Assembly: GCA_016464795.1 (NCBI GenBank)
Contig: JAEKNN010000016.1
Location: forward strand, 1-40,710
DNA from: Candidatus Amunia macphersoniae
GTDB lineage: Bacteria > Chloroflexota > Dormibacteria > Aeolococcales > Aeolococcaceae
Length of the DNA stretch: 40,710 bases
Direction: 5' to 3'
Below the pieces are notes generated by a model, which was not told the origin of the DNA, searched no databases, and saw only the letters and a program-made list of their open reading frames with translations. Positions 23,820 through 30,966 of the stretch are shown here, in pieces (the stretch's first letter is position 1; each line of letters opens with the position of its first letter). The position numbers and the translations under genes are program-made.

Positions 23820-23903
23820 ACGACAAGTGTCGCCAATCTCTGTCGCCGGATCGTCGCGTTGCCGTCGCGCCCTGGCTCGGGATCGAGGGGGCCGCGGCTG
23901 GCC

Positions 23904-24578
23904 TCAGCTCATCCACTGCCGGAAACCGTCCATGAGACGATGGGTGGTCGGGGCATCGGGCATCTCTTCGGGGTGCCACTGCACTGCCATGGCCCGGAGG
24001 CTCTGGGCTTCGATGGCCTCGACCCAGCCGTCGGTGCTGTGAGCACAGGCCACGAAATCTGGCGCGACGCTGTGGATGGCCTGGTGATGGCCGCTGTTGA
24101 CCCGTGCGGTGCCCACCCCGAGCAGGCGGTGGAGGTGGGTTCCGGGAAGGATCTGGACACCGTGCGCCGCCTGCGCAGGGTCATCGCCCCACTGCGGGTG
24201 GCTGATGTGCTGATGCAGCGTTCCTCCCAGGGCGACGTTGATCAGTTGCTGGCCTCGGCAGATCCCCAGCATCGGCATCTGTCTGGCGTGGCCAGAACGC
24301 ACGGCATCGAGCTCGAGCTGGTCCAGCTCCGGATCGACGTCGCCGAGCTCGTCGGTCGACTCCTGTCCATAGATCCGTGGCGCGATGTCGGGGCCGCCCG
24401 GCACCAGCAACCCGTCGACACGCGAGAGGACGCTGGTGCTCACGCCTGGCGTGATCAGCACAGGGGTCATGCCGGCGCGAACCAGCAGGTCCTGATACTT
24501 GAGCGCATTCTCACCAGGATTCGCGGAGCGTCGCACCAGGTCGCGCCCCCAGGTGATCGCGACCATCGGCCTGCGCAC
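23904..24578 (-). CDS. Class I glutamine-amidotransferase-like hydrolase (peptidase C26, PuuD type)
   Basis: A 224-residue protein of the gamma-glutamyl-gamma-aminobutyrate hydrolase family. The nucleophile is Cys107 in GICRGQQ; His202 and Glu204 in VQWHPEE complete the triad; PGGPDIAP forms the oxyanion loop. It would hydrolyse a gamma-glutamyl amide in the cytosol. GTG 24578 lies 3 bases after the M19 dipeptidase stop; ATG 24566, giving MVAITWGRD, is a good alternative. Coupling with a dipeptidase suggests stepwise breakdown of a gamma-glutamyl or D-amino-acid dipeptide. Confidence 0.9.
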   Translation of the reverse strand: MRRPMVAITWGRDLVRRSANPGENALKYQDLLVRAGMTPVLITPGVSTSVLSRVDGLLVPGGPDIAPRIYGQESTDELGDVDPELDQLELDAVRSGHARQMPMLGICRGQQLINVALGGTLHQHISHPQWGDDPAQAAHGVQILPGTHLHRLLGVGTARVNSGHHQAIHSVAPDFVACAHSTDGWVEAIEAQSLRAMAVQWHPEEMPDAPTTHRLMDGFRQWMS

Positions 24579-24581
24579 CCG

Positions 24582-25574
24582 CTACTCCGCGGAGGCCCGG
24601 ACGACCGTCCGCTCTGAAGGCAGGGCCGCCTCCAGGAACCGAATCCAGTTGCCGCCCATGATCCCTTCCGCTGCGGGTCGACCGAGGCGCCGGCCCAGCG
24701 CGCTCTGCAGCTGGCGCAGCTCAGCCAGGGAACCGATGGCGGCGAGATCCGACCCGAAACCGCCGTCGAGGTCGGAGCCGAGTCCGATGCACTGCGTGGT
24801 TCCGGTCACTGTGGCGACGTGCGCCGCATGGTCGACCACGTCCTCGATGGTCGCCGGCGGCTGCCGGGTGAGGTGCCCGCTGAAGAGGCTGATGCCCATC
24901 ATGCCGTTGCGTCGCCCCACCTCTGCGATCACGCTGTCGGGCAGCTGTCGCTGTCGCGGGTTCACTGTGCGGGCCCCGCCGTGGGTGGCAACCACTGGAC
25001 CTGTCCACATCTCCAGCGAGTCGCGCATCGACCTGTCGGCCATGTGGCTGAGGTCGAGGATCAGCTTGTGCCGGCGCATCGCCGCGAGCAGCATCCGGCC
25101 CGCGTCGGTCAGCCCACCTGGCGCGTGGGTGCCCCCGCAGTACCGGGTGCGCGCCCACGCAGGACCGACGACACGGAGCCCTCGGCGCACCCACTCGCCC
25201 ACCTGGGAGGGGGATTCGATCGGATCGGCGTTCTCCATCAGCAGGATGGCGGCGAGCTGGCCTGGCCGCCAGTCACGCACGTAGCCCGTGAGCGCCTCAC
25301 GCGTGAGCAGCAGCCGAAGGTCGACGCTCTCGTAGTAGCTCAGCTGAGCTCGGCCGAGCAGGTACGCCTCCCGCGCGGTGGCATATGTGTAGGGAAGCCC
25401 CGCCATGACCCGCGCTGACCGTGGCGCTGTGAAGATGGTGGAGAAGACCAGACCGACGCCGGCGTTGGTCAGCGCCTTGCGGGTGACCATGAATCCTGGG
25501 CGCGGGTCGCTGGTGAAACCGCGACCCTCGGCGAGCGCGTTCCAGGCGATGTCGTGGTGAGAGTCGACGATCAT
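24582..25574 (-). CDS. Membrane dipeptidase (peptidase M19, renal dipeptidase family)
   Basis: About 330 residues from ATG 25574, chosen because MIVDSHHD starts right at the family's metal-binding HxD motif. Other zinc-site landmarks: Glu in LLMENADPI, His in LDLSHMADRSM, His in VATHGGART and Asp in GLGSDLDGGFG. The family cleaves dipeptides, including L-D and D-D types, with two zinc ions. No signal peptide is seen, so it is probably cytosolic here. TACCGT lies 9 bases before the ATG, with no ribosome binding site. The stop is TAG. Confidence 0.9.
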   Translation of the reverse strand: MIVDSHHDIAWNALAEGRGFTSDPRPGFMVTRKALTNAGVGLVFSTIFTAPRSARVMAGLPYTYATAREAYLLGRAQLSYYESVDLRLLLTREALTGYVRDWRPGQLAAILLMENADPIESPSQVGEWVRRGLRVVGPAWARTRYCGGTHAPGGLTDAGRMLLAAMRRHKLILDLSHMADRSMRDSLEMWTGPVVATHGGARTVNPRQRQLPDSVIAEVGRRNGMMGISLFSGHLTRQPPATIEDVVDHAAHVATVTGTTQCIGLGSDLDGGFGSDLAAIGSLAELRQLQSALGRRLGRPAAEGIMGGNWIRFLEAALPSERTVVRASAE

Positions 25575-25583
25575 GTGCGAGGG

Positions 25584-25589
25584 ACGGTA
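25584..25589 (-). promoter_or_regulatory. Candidate -10 box (leaderless) for M19 dipeptidase
   Basis: Minus-strand TACCGT, 9 bases before ATG 25574, within the 58-base gap after the MFS gene; no ribosome binding site is seen. Confidence 0.3.
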
Positions 25590-25632
25590 CGCCCCCCGCG
25601 CGCGACCATGCACTGAGCCCTGGCCCGCTGCC

Positions 25633-26982
25633 CTAGGTGGCGCGGTAGTTCCGAAAGCGAGGCAGCACAGCGCTCAGCAGAGCGGTTCCCAGCACACAGA
25701 GGATGCCGCCGCTGACCACTGAGACGCGCACCCCGGCAAGCGCGCCCACCAGGCCGGCCTCGAGGTTTCCCAGCGCGGGCCCCGAGGAGTAGCTGATCAT
25801 CTCGATCCCCGCCAGGCGGCCGCGCATCGCATCCGGGATGGTCTGGTTCCAGAGGGTGGTGCGAAAAAGGCCACTGATCATGTCCGCCGCGCCGGCGGCC
25901 GCCAGGGCCAGAAGCGCCAGCCACAGCGTGGGTGCAAGGCCGAAGCCGACGATCGCCACCCCCCACGCCGCCGCTGCCATCGCGATGGCCCGTCCGTGGT
26001 GTCGCACCGCGCGCGTCCAACCACTGGTGAGGCTGGCCAGCAGCGACCCCACCGACGGGGCCGTGTACAACACCCCGAGCACCGCCGGGCCGCCGAACGT
26101 CGCCGCGATCTGCGGGAACAGAGCCATGGGCATGCCAAAGAACATCGCGTTCATGTCGACCAGGTAGGAGCCGAGCAGATCCTGACGGCGCCACGCGTAG
26201 CCAACCCCTGCCAGGACCGACCTGACGTCGAGCCGACCCACCTCGGACGGCGGCGGGGGCACAGCGCCCATCAGGCGCAGCGCGATCAGCGACACCAGGA
26301 AGGTCGCCACGTCCACGCCGTAGGTGCCCGGCAGCCCCACCGTGGCGATGAGCACACCCGCCAGCGGAGGCCCGAGCACCTGGCCGAGATTGCCGCGCAA
26401 CGATTCCAGCGCTGCCGCCGCCGAGAGCTGCTCTGGGCGAACGATCCGCGGCACCAACGCATCCAGAGACGGCCGCTGCACGGCGTCGATCCCAGCCGCG
26501 AGGGCAACCGCCACGAAGAGCACCCAGAGCTGGGGATGGGGAAGCGCCGCGTTGACCACCAGCACCGACACCACAGCACACAGCCCCACCTCGGTGATGC
26601 GCACCATGCGACGGCGATCCACCGCGTCAGCGAGTGCGCCTCCCACGAAGGCCATCAGCAGGATCGGTAGTAGCTCCGCGAGGCTGACCAGGCCAACCAC
26701 AAGCGACGACCGCGTGAGCACGTACGCCTGGTACGGCACCGCGACGTAGGTGATCATGCTCCCGGCGAAGGACACTCCCTGGCCGGCGAGGAGGAGGCGG
26801 AAGTCACGCGACTCTCGCATCGGCGAGAGGTCGATGGCCACGCCCGCGACCGCGCGCCGGATGATCCCCCGCCGCGTCGCCGCTGGGCTCGTGTCGGCGA
26901 TCGGCTCCGGCACGGGATCCGGAGATGTACGCGGATGCGACGGACCGTCGTCGGGCATCGGGCTACTCTCAGGGTGGGGCAT
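25633..26982 (-). CDS. MFS exporter (EntS/MFS_3-like)
   Basis: About 449 residues from ATG 26982; ATG 26958 is an alternative. A Pro/Asp-rich cytosolic N-terminus of about 65 residues precedes twelve predicted helices. The first helix begins at FRLLLAGQGVSFAGSMIT, the loop 2-3 motif is GGALADAVDRRRMVR, the MFS signature, and IDAVQRPSLDALVPRIV is characteristic of the EntS-like exporter group. Substrates in the family include siderophores and drugs; none can be assigned. It is divergent from xthA and on the same strand as the M19/C26 pair, so export of their product or a precursor is conceivable. Confidence 0.88.
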   Translation of the reverse strand: MPHPESSPMPDDGPSHPRTSPDPVPEPIADTSPAATRRGIIRRAVAGVAIDLSPMRESRDFRLLLAGQGVSFAGSMITYVAVPYQAYVLTRSSLVVGLVSLAELLPILLMAFVGGALADAVDRRRMVRITEVGLCAVVSVLVVNAALPHPQLWVLFVAVALAAGIDAVQRPSLDALVPRIVRPEQLSAAAALESLRGNLGQVLGPPLAGVLIATVGLPGTYGVDVATFLVSLIALRLMGAVPPPPSEVGRLDVRSVLAGVGYAWRRQDLLGSYLVDMNAMFFGMPMALFPQIAATFGGPAVLGVLYTAPSVGSLLASLTSGWTRAVRHHGRAIAMAAAAWGVAIVGFGLAPTLWLALLALAAAGAADMISGLFRTTLWNQTIPDAMRGRLAGIEMISYSSGPALGNLEAGLVGALAGVRVSVVSGGILCVLGTALLSAVLPRFRNYRAT

Positions 26983-27021
26983 TGCGCCTGTCGAGTCGAC
27001 GTGTCGAGACGAGCGAGTGGT

Positions 27022-27051
27022 TTGACGGCAGCGACCCGAGGCGGCCATCCT
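27022..27051 (+). promoter_or_regulatory. xthA promoter (leaderless)
   Basis: TTGACG (27022-27027), an 18-base spacer and CATCCT (27046-27051), then 7 bases to ATG 27059. There is no ribosome binding site, so the transcript probably begins at or just before the ATG. Confidence 0.5.
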
Positions 27052-27058
27052 CAGGGCG

Positions 27059-27832
27059 ATGAGGCTCGCCACCTGGAACGTCAACTCGCTGACCGCTCGC
27101 ATGCCCCGCGTCATCGGCTGGCTGGCCGCCACCCGGCCGGACGTTCTCTGCCTGCAGGAGACCAAGGTCGGCGACACTCTGTTCGCGAAGGAGGAGTTCG
27201 CGGCCCTCGGCTACGAGGTGGCCACCTACGGGATGGGCCAGTGGAACGGAGTGGCCATCGCGTCCTCCGTCGGTCTCGACGATGTCACCCGCGGCTTCAG
27301 TGGTGAGCCAGGCTTTCCAGAGGTGGAGGCGCGAACCATCGCGGCCACCTGCGCAGGTGTGCGCGTCTGGTCGCTGTATGTGCCCAATGGCCGGAGCCTC
27401 GACAGCCCCCACTACCAGTACAAGTTGAGCTGGCTGGCCGCGCTGCGGGCAGCGCTCGAGCTCGAGACGGCGCAGGCCCTGCCGCTGGCGGTCTGCGGTG
27501 ACTTCAACATCGCGCCCGGCGACGACGATGTCTGGGACCCGGGCGCCTTCATCGGCTCGACCCACGTGAGCGAACCCGAACGTGCGGCTCTCACGACGCT
27601 GGTCGAGCTCGGCCTCCACGACGTCAGGCCGCGCGCCTTCAAGGGCGCGCCATTCACCTACTGGGACTATCGCGGCGGCAACTTCCATCGGGGCCTGGGC
27701 ATGCGCATCGACCTCGTGCTCCTGGCCAACCACCTCGCGGCGCGCATCACCGACGCCTACATCGACCGCGACGCGCGCAAGGGGACGCTGCCGTCAGACC
27801 ACGCTCCGGTGGTCGTCGACCTCGACCCCTGA
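27059..27832 (+). CDS. xthA: Exodeoxyribonuclease III (AP endonuclease)
   Basis: A 257-residue member of the ExoIII/APE1 exonuclease-endonuclease-phosphatase fold. It nicks DNA at abasic sites and trims blocked 3' ends in base-excision repair. Metal and active-site motifs: Asn7 in TWNVNSL, Glu34 in CLQETKVGD, Tyr in LYVPNG, GDFNIAP (Asp/Asn pair) and His248 in SDHAPV. Length is normal. Its 3' end overlaps the convergent rarD gene by 39 bases. Confidence 0.95.
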   Translation: MRLATWNVNSLTARMPRVIGWLAATRPDVLCLQETKVGDTLFAKEEFAALGYEVATYGMGQWNGVAIASSVGLDDVTRGFSGEPGFPEVEARTIAATCAGVRVWSLYVPNGRSLDSPHYQYKLSWLAALRAALELETAQALPLAVCGDFNIAPGDDDVWDPGAFIGSTHVSEPERAALTTLVELGLHDVRPRAFKGAPFTYWDYRGGNFHRGLGMRIDLVLLANHLAARITDAYIDRDARKGTLPSDHAPVVVDLDP

Positions 27833-28798
27833 CACGGCCACTGCCGTCAATTGATGGCGGCGGGCAGGGATCGTGGCCCCGTTCCCGTCGTCGATCACCT
27901 CGAGTCCGGCGGGGCGGCTCCGCACCCCTGAGCGCTGGTGCAGCGCGTCGAGGGTGAGGATGGCGAGGGCCAGCCACACCAGGCCGAAGCCGCCCAGCAA
28001 CGCGGGCGTCATCGGTTCCTGGCGAACCAGCACCCCGATGGCGAACTGGATCACTGGTGCCAGGTACTGGAGCAGACCGAGCGTCGACAGCGGCAGCCTC
28101 GAGGCTGCCGCCGCGAAGAACAACAGCGGGACGGCCGTCACCGGCCCGGCGGCCGCCAGCAACAGCAGGTGGCCGGGTGTCGCCGCGCTGCCGATCCAGG
28201 TGGCGGTGCCGGTGCCGGCCAGCACCGCGAGGACGGTGATCGCCGGCAGGGTGAGGGCGGCGGCCTCGATCAACAGCCCCTCTGGCGGGGTCGCCGAGAC
28301 CGTCTTCTTGATCAGCCCATAGGTGCCAAAGGAGAAGGCGAGCAACAGCGCCAGCCAGGGTGGGCGACCATAGTCGACGCTGAGAGCGATCACGGCGACA
28401 GCTCCGAGCACCACTGCCGCCCACTGCACGCGACGGAGCCGCTCGTGGAGGAGCAGCACGCCGAGGCCGACGGTCACGATGGGATTGATGAAATAGCCGA
28501 GGCTCGTCTCCACCACGTGGCCGTTGTTCACGCCCCAGATGTAGCCGCCCCAGTTCAGGGCGATGACCGCTCCGGCAACGCAGAGGCGCAGCACTGTGCT
28601 CTTGCTCAAGCGGCGCAGTGCCCGCAGCTGGTGACGCAACGCCAGGAGCAGGGCGACAACCACCAGACTGAGGACCACGCGCACGGCCAGTATCTCGAGG
28701 GGGCTGGCGGGCTCGAGAAGCGGCCAGTAGAGCGGAAAGAGACCCCAGAGAAGATAGGCGACCGCGCCGCTGAGAAGTCCGCGCCCAGTCCTGCTCAC
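27794..28798 (-). CDS. rarD: RarD-type EamA permease
   Basis: About 334 residues from GTG 28798, chosen because GGAGG lies 8 bases upstream and the first helix starts immediately (GLLSGAVAYLLWGLFPLYW). Ten helices in two EamA repeats are expected. The RarD-typical segments are EILAVRVVLSL, NWGGYIWGVNNGHVVETSLGYFINP and LLQYLAPVIQF. RarD proteins are putative drug/metabolite transporters of unknown substrate. The C-terminal tail of about 50 residues after LDALHQ is hydrophilic and non-conserved, and its end overlaps xthA antisense by 39 bases. Confidence 0.9.
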   Translation of the reverse strand: MSRTGRGLLSGAVAYLLWGLFPLYWPLLEPASPLEILAVRVVLSLVVVALLLALRHQLRALRRLSKSTVLRLCVAGAVIALNWGGYIWGVNNGHVVETSLGYFINPIVTVGLGVLLLHERLRRVQWAAVVLGAVAVIALSVDYGRPPWLALLLAFSFGTYGLIKKTVSATPPEGLLIEAAALTLPAITVLAVLAGTGTATWIGSAATPGHLLLLAAAGPVTAVPLLFFAAAASRLPLSTLGLLQYLAPVIQFAIGVLVRQEPMTPALLGGFGLVWLALAILTLDALHQRSGVRSRPAGLEVIDDGNGATIPARRHQLTAVAVSGVEVDDHRSVV

Positions 28799-28979
28799 CC
28801 CGTCGCCCTCCGCTGCTGGCGCGCCACGACGTCTCCCAGGATCACGATGCGGACAGCCCCGCTCCGGTGCGGACGGCGGCCTCAGTCTACGGGACGCATG
28901 GGCGACGGCCACCTCGCCTTCGACGGTCGAGCACCGAAGCCCGAACACGTCTCGTGTCGACCCGCGCGCTGCGCAAAGA

Positions 28980-28996
28980 TGATAGTGTGCTTATCA
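28980..28996 (+). promoter_or_regulatory. TGATA-N7-TATCA dyad upstream of the small-ORF/PAS kinase operon
   Basis: An inverted repeat with 5-base arms lies 25 bases before the first small ORF. It overlaps TAGTGT (28983-28988), a possible -10. It may be an operator. The rest of the 220-base gap between rarD and this point shows no gene. Confidence 0.35.
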
Positions 28997-29024
28997 CGTT
29001 GTTGGAGACACGGAGGTAGATGTG

Positions 29025-29159
29025 GTGCCATCCGAGCCGCCCTCGTCCTCGGACCTGGAGCGCGCGGCCGATCCCCACACCCTGCTTCCGGGGGAGGATC
29101 CGGGGTCCGGATACGTCGAGGACGCCCTGCACTGGATTCGAGTGTACGGACGTGGCTGA
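29025..29159 (+). CDS. Small acidic protein with LLPGEDP motif (about 44 aa)
   Basis: GTG 29025 (or GTG 29022) follows GGAGG at 29012-29016 with good spacing. The protein reads from PPSSSDLERAADPHTLLPGE to EDALHWIRVYGRG. From memory, LLPGEDP...EDA-HW--VY is a pattern in the N-terminal part of small hypothetical proteins of Chloroflexota- and Dormibacterota-like genomes, where it is followed by a helix; here the protein ends just after VY. It may be a natural microprotein or a truncated copy. It overlaps the next small gene by 8 bases. Confidence 0.55.
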   Translation: MPSEPPSSSDLERAADPHTLLPGEDPGSGYVEDALHWIRVYGRG

Positions 29160-29442
29160 GCACGACCCGGATGCGTTCGCCCACCTCTTCGAGACGGAGC
29201 CTCAGCAACCATCCTCGGCTGATGTGAGGGAATGGACTGATCTGTACAGCCGCCTGGTGGAGCTTCTGGAGCGACAACTGGTTGAGACCAAGGGTTTCGC
29301 CGATGCTGTGCCCGACGCCCTCCGCGAATACCTCAGCCGGGAGAACATCAAGATCCTGCGTGAGGAGCTCGAGGTCTTCCGCGCTCGGCTGACCCACTGG
29401 CAGGGCATGGACCAGCCGTCAGCTTTCCGTACACCCAGCTAG
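29152..29442 (+). CDS. Small helical protein, unknown function, partner of PAS kinase
   Basis: A 96-residue protein starting at GTG 29152, inside the end of the preceding small ORF. It is acidic at the N-terminus (EHDPDAFAHLFETEP), then probably all-helical (REWTDLYSRLVELLERQL, then EYLSRENIKILREELEVFRA). The -EW--LY- segment echoes the HW--VY motif of its neighbour, so the two could be related. I do not recognise a named family. Its TAG stop is one base before the ATG of the histidine kinase, which implies cotranslation and perhaps a role in that kinase's signalling. Confidence 0.65.
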   Translation: MAEHDPDAFAHLFETEPQQPSSADVREWTDLYSRLVELLERQLVETKGFADAVPDALREYLSRENIKILREELEVFRARLTHWQGMDQPSAFRTPS

Positions 29443-29443
29443 C

Positions 29444-30934
29444 ATGAAAGGTGACAGTTCAGGAAAGCCTGTGATCGCCAAGAGGTCGCCCGGCGCGGGG
29501 CGCGGCTCTGGGGGGATCGCCGGCAGCGAGGACGCCGTGGAACGCCACCCCAACCACAAAGCAGACATCACCATCCAGACCAGGCTGGAGGAGATGAAAC
29601 GGCGCCTGGACGACGTCTGGGCACGGGCCTCGGATACGGCGGCACCGGGTCTCACCCGAGCACGGCCGGCGCTCGAGACGATGGGCACAGCCGTGGAAGA
29701 CCTCCATCTCGCCGCGCAGGAGGTTGCCGCCACCGCCCGACGGGTTCAGACCGAACGGCTTCGCTACGAGCACCTCTTCCAGCTGGCCCCCAACGGTTAC
29801 CTGGTCACCGACCAGGCAGCGGTGATCGAGGAGGCCAATCAGGCGGCGGGAGTGCTCCTGGCGCGCGACCCGGGCTCAGTCGTGGGAGAGACGCTCCACG
29901 ACCTGCTGGCACCCGAGCAGCGAGAACGGGTCACCGAGCTCGAGGATGCGGCTCGCGCCGATCCTCGCGGCGTCGTCGTCGCGGATGACGTCATGGTCAC
30001 AGTCGCTGGCGGCGCGATGCCGGTCAGCGTCCGCTGCCGGGCCATCTGCGATGTCGAGGATCGCGTCGTCGGCTACGGATGGATCCTCGACGACCTCGGT
30101 GGTCGGTTCGAGACCGAGCGGCGGGCACGCGAGTCACAGCAGGCCGACATCGCCCACTTCCGCGACCTGGCCCAGCATTGGGAGCGACTGGAGTCGGCCA
30201 AATCGCACTTCCTCAGCCTCGCCTCACACGAGTTGCGCACGCCGGTGACAGTCCTCGGTGGTTACCTCTCGATGCTCGACGCGGGCACATTCGGACAGCT
30301 GCCGCAACCCGTCGAGAGCGTGATCGCGCTGCTCGTGGCCAAGACCCGCGAGCTCAATGACCTTGTCAACGACATGCTGGAGACAGCACGACTCGACGAC
30401 GACCGGGTGGGTCTTCGCACCCAGGTCGTCGACATCGCTGAGGTGGTCGGCCACGTCGTGGACGACTGGCGGCCCCTGAAGCGGCCCGAGCAGCGGCTGA
30501 GCCTGGTGCGTCCGGACGAGGCGGTGACTGTCAGCGGTGACCCCGCACGGCTGCGCACCATCGTCACCAACCTGGTCGGCAACGCCATCAAGTACTCCCC
30601 TGACGGTGGAGACATCGTCTGCAGCGTCGGGCGCAGTGGCAGCGAGGTGGTGGTCAGCGTCGCCGACTCCGGGGTCGGCGTCGCACCGGAGAGCCTCTCT
30701 CTCCTGTTCACCCGCTTCGGTCGGGTGGTGACCCCGGCGACAAGCCGAGTCCCGGGAACAGGGCTTGGCCTCTACATCGCGCGTGAGCTGGCGCGCATGC
30801 ACGGTGGCGACATCACGGTGAAGTCGACAGTGGGCGAGGGAAGCGTCTTCACTGTCTCACTGCCTCTGCTCGCCGCCGCTGCCGAGGCCGGCGCCGCCGA
30901 GGCCGGCGCCGCAGAGCGGGCTGTCCCGAGCTGA
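29444..30934 (+). CDS. Soluble PAS-domain sensor histidine kinase
   Basis: A 496-residue kinase without transmembrane helices. A basic low-complexity N-terminus is followed by a coiled-coil (about 45-105), a PAS domain (about 106-225; YEHLFQLAPNGYLVTDQ is its first strand) and HisKA with His262 in SLASHELRTPV. The HATPase domain shows NLVGNAIKYSP, VADSGVGVAP and GTGLGLYIARELARMHGG. The tail is an Ala/Glu repeat (EAGAAEAGAAE). No response regulator is adjacent, so it is an orphan kinase in this window. ATG 29444 has no ribosome binding site and relies on coupling; GTG 29471, with AGGAAAG upstream, is an alternative. Confidence 0.93.
   Translation: MKGDSSGKPVIAKRSPGAGRGSGGIAGSEDAVERHPNHKADITIQTRLEEMKRRLDDVWARASDTAAPGLTRARPALETMGTAVEDLHLAAQEVAATARRVQTERLRYEHLFQLAPNGYLVTDQAAVIEEANQAAGVLLARDPGSVVGETLHDLLAPEQRERVTELEDAARADPRGVVVADDVMVTVAGGAMPVSVRCRAICDVEDRVVGYGWILDDLGGRFETERRARESQQADIAHFRDLAQHWERLESAKSHFLSLASHELRTPVTVLGGYLSMLDAGTFGQLPQPVESVIALLVAKTRELNDLVNDMLETARLDDDRVGLRTQVVDIAEVVGHVVDDWRPLKRPEQRLSLVRPDEAVTVSGDPARLRTIVTNLVGNAIKYSPDGGDIVCSVGRSGSEVVVSVADSGVGVAPESLSLLFTRFGRVVTPATSRVPGTGLGLYIARELARMHGGDITVKSTVGEGSVFTVSLPLLAAAAEAGAAEAGAAERAVPS
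30881..30910 (+). repeat. Exact 15-base tandem duplication in the kinase tail
   Basis: The unit GCCGAGGCCGGCGCC occurs twice back to back, encoding AEAGA twice in the C-terminal tail of the PAS kinase. Confidence 0.85.
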
Positions 30935-30966
30935 GGGTCCAGACCGGGTCCCCAGCGGTCACTGAC

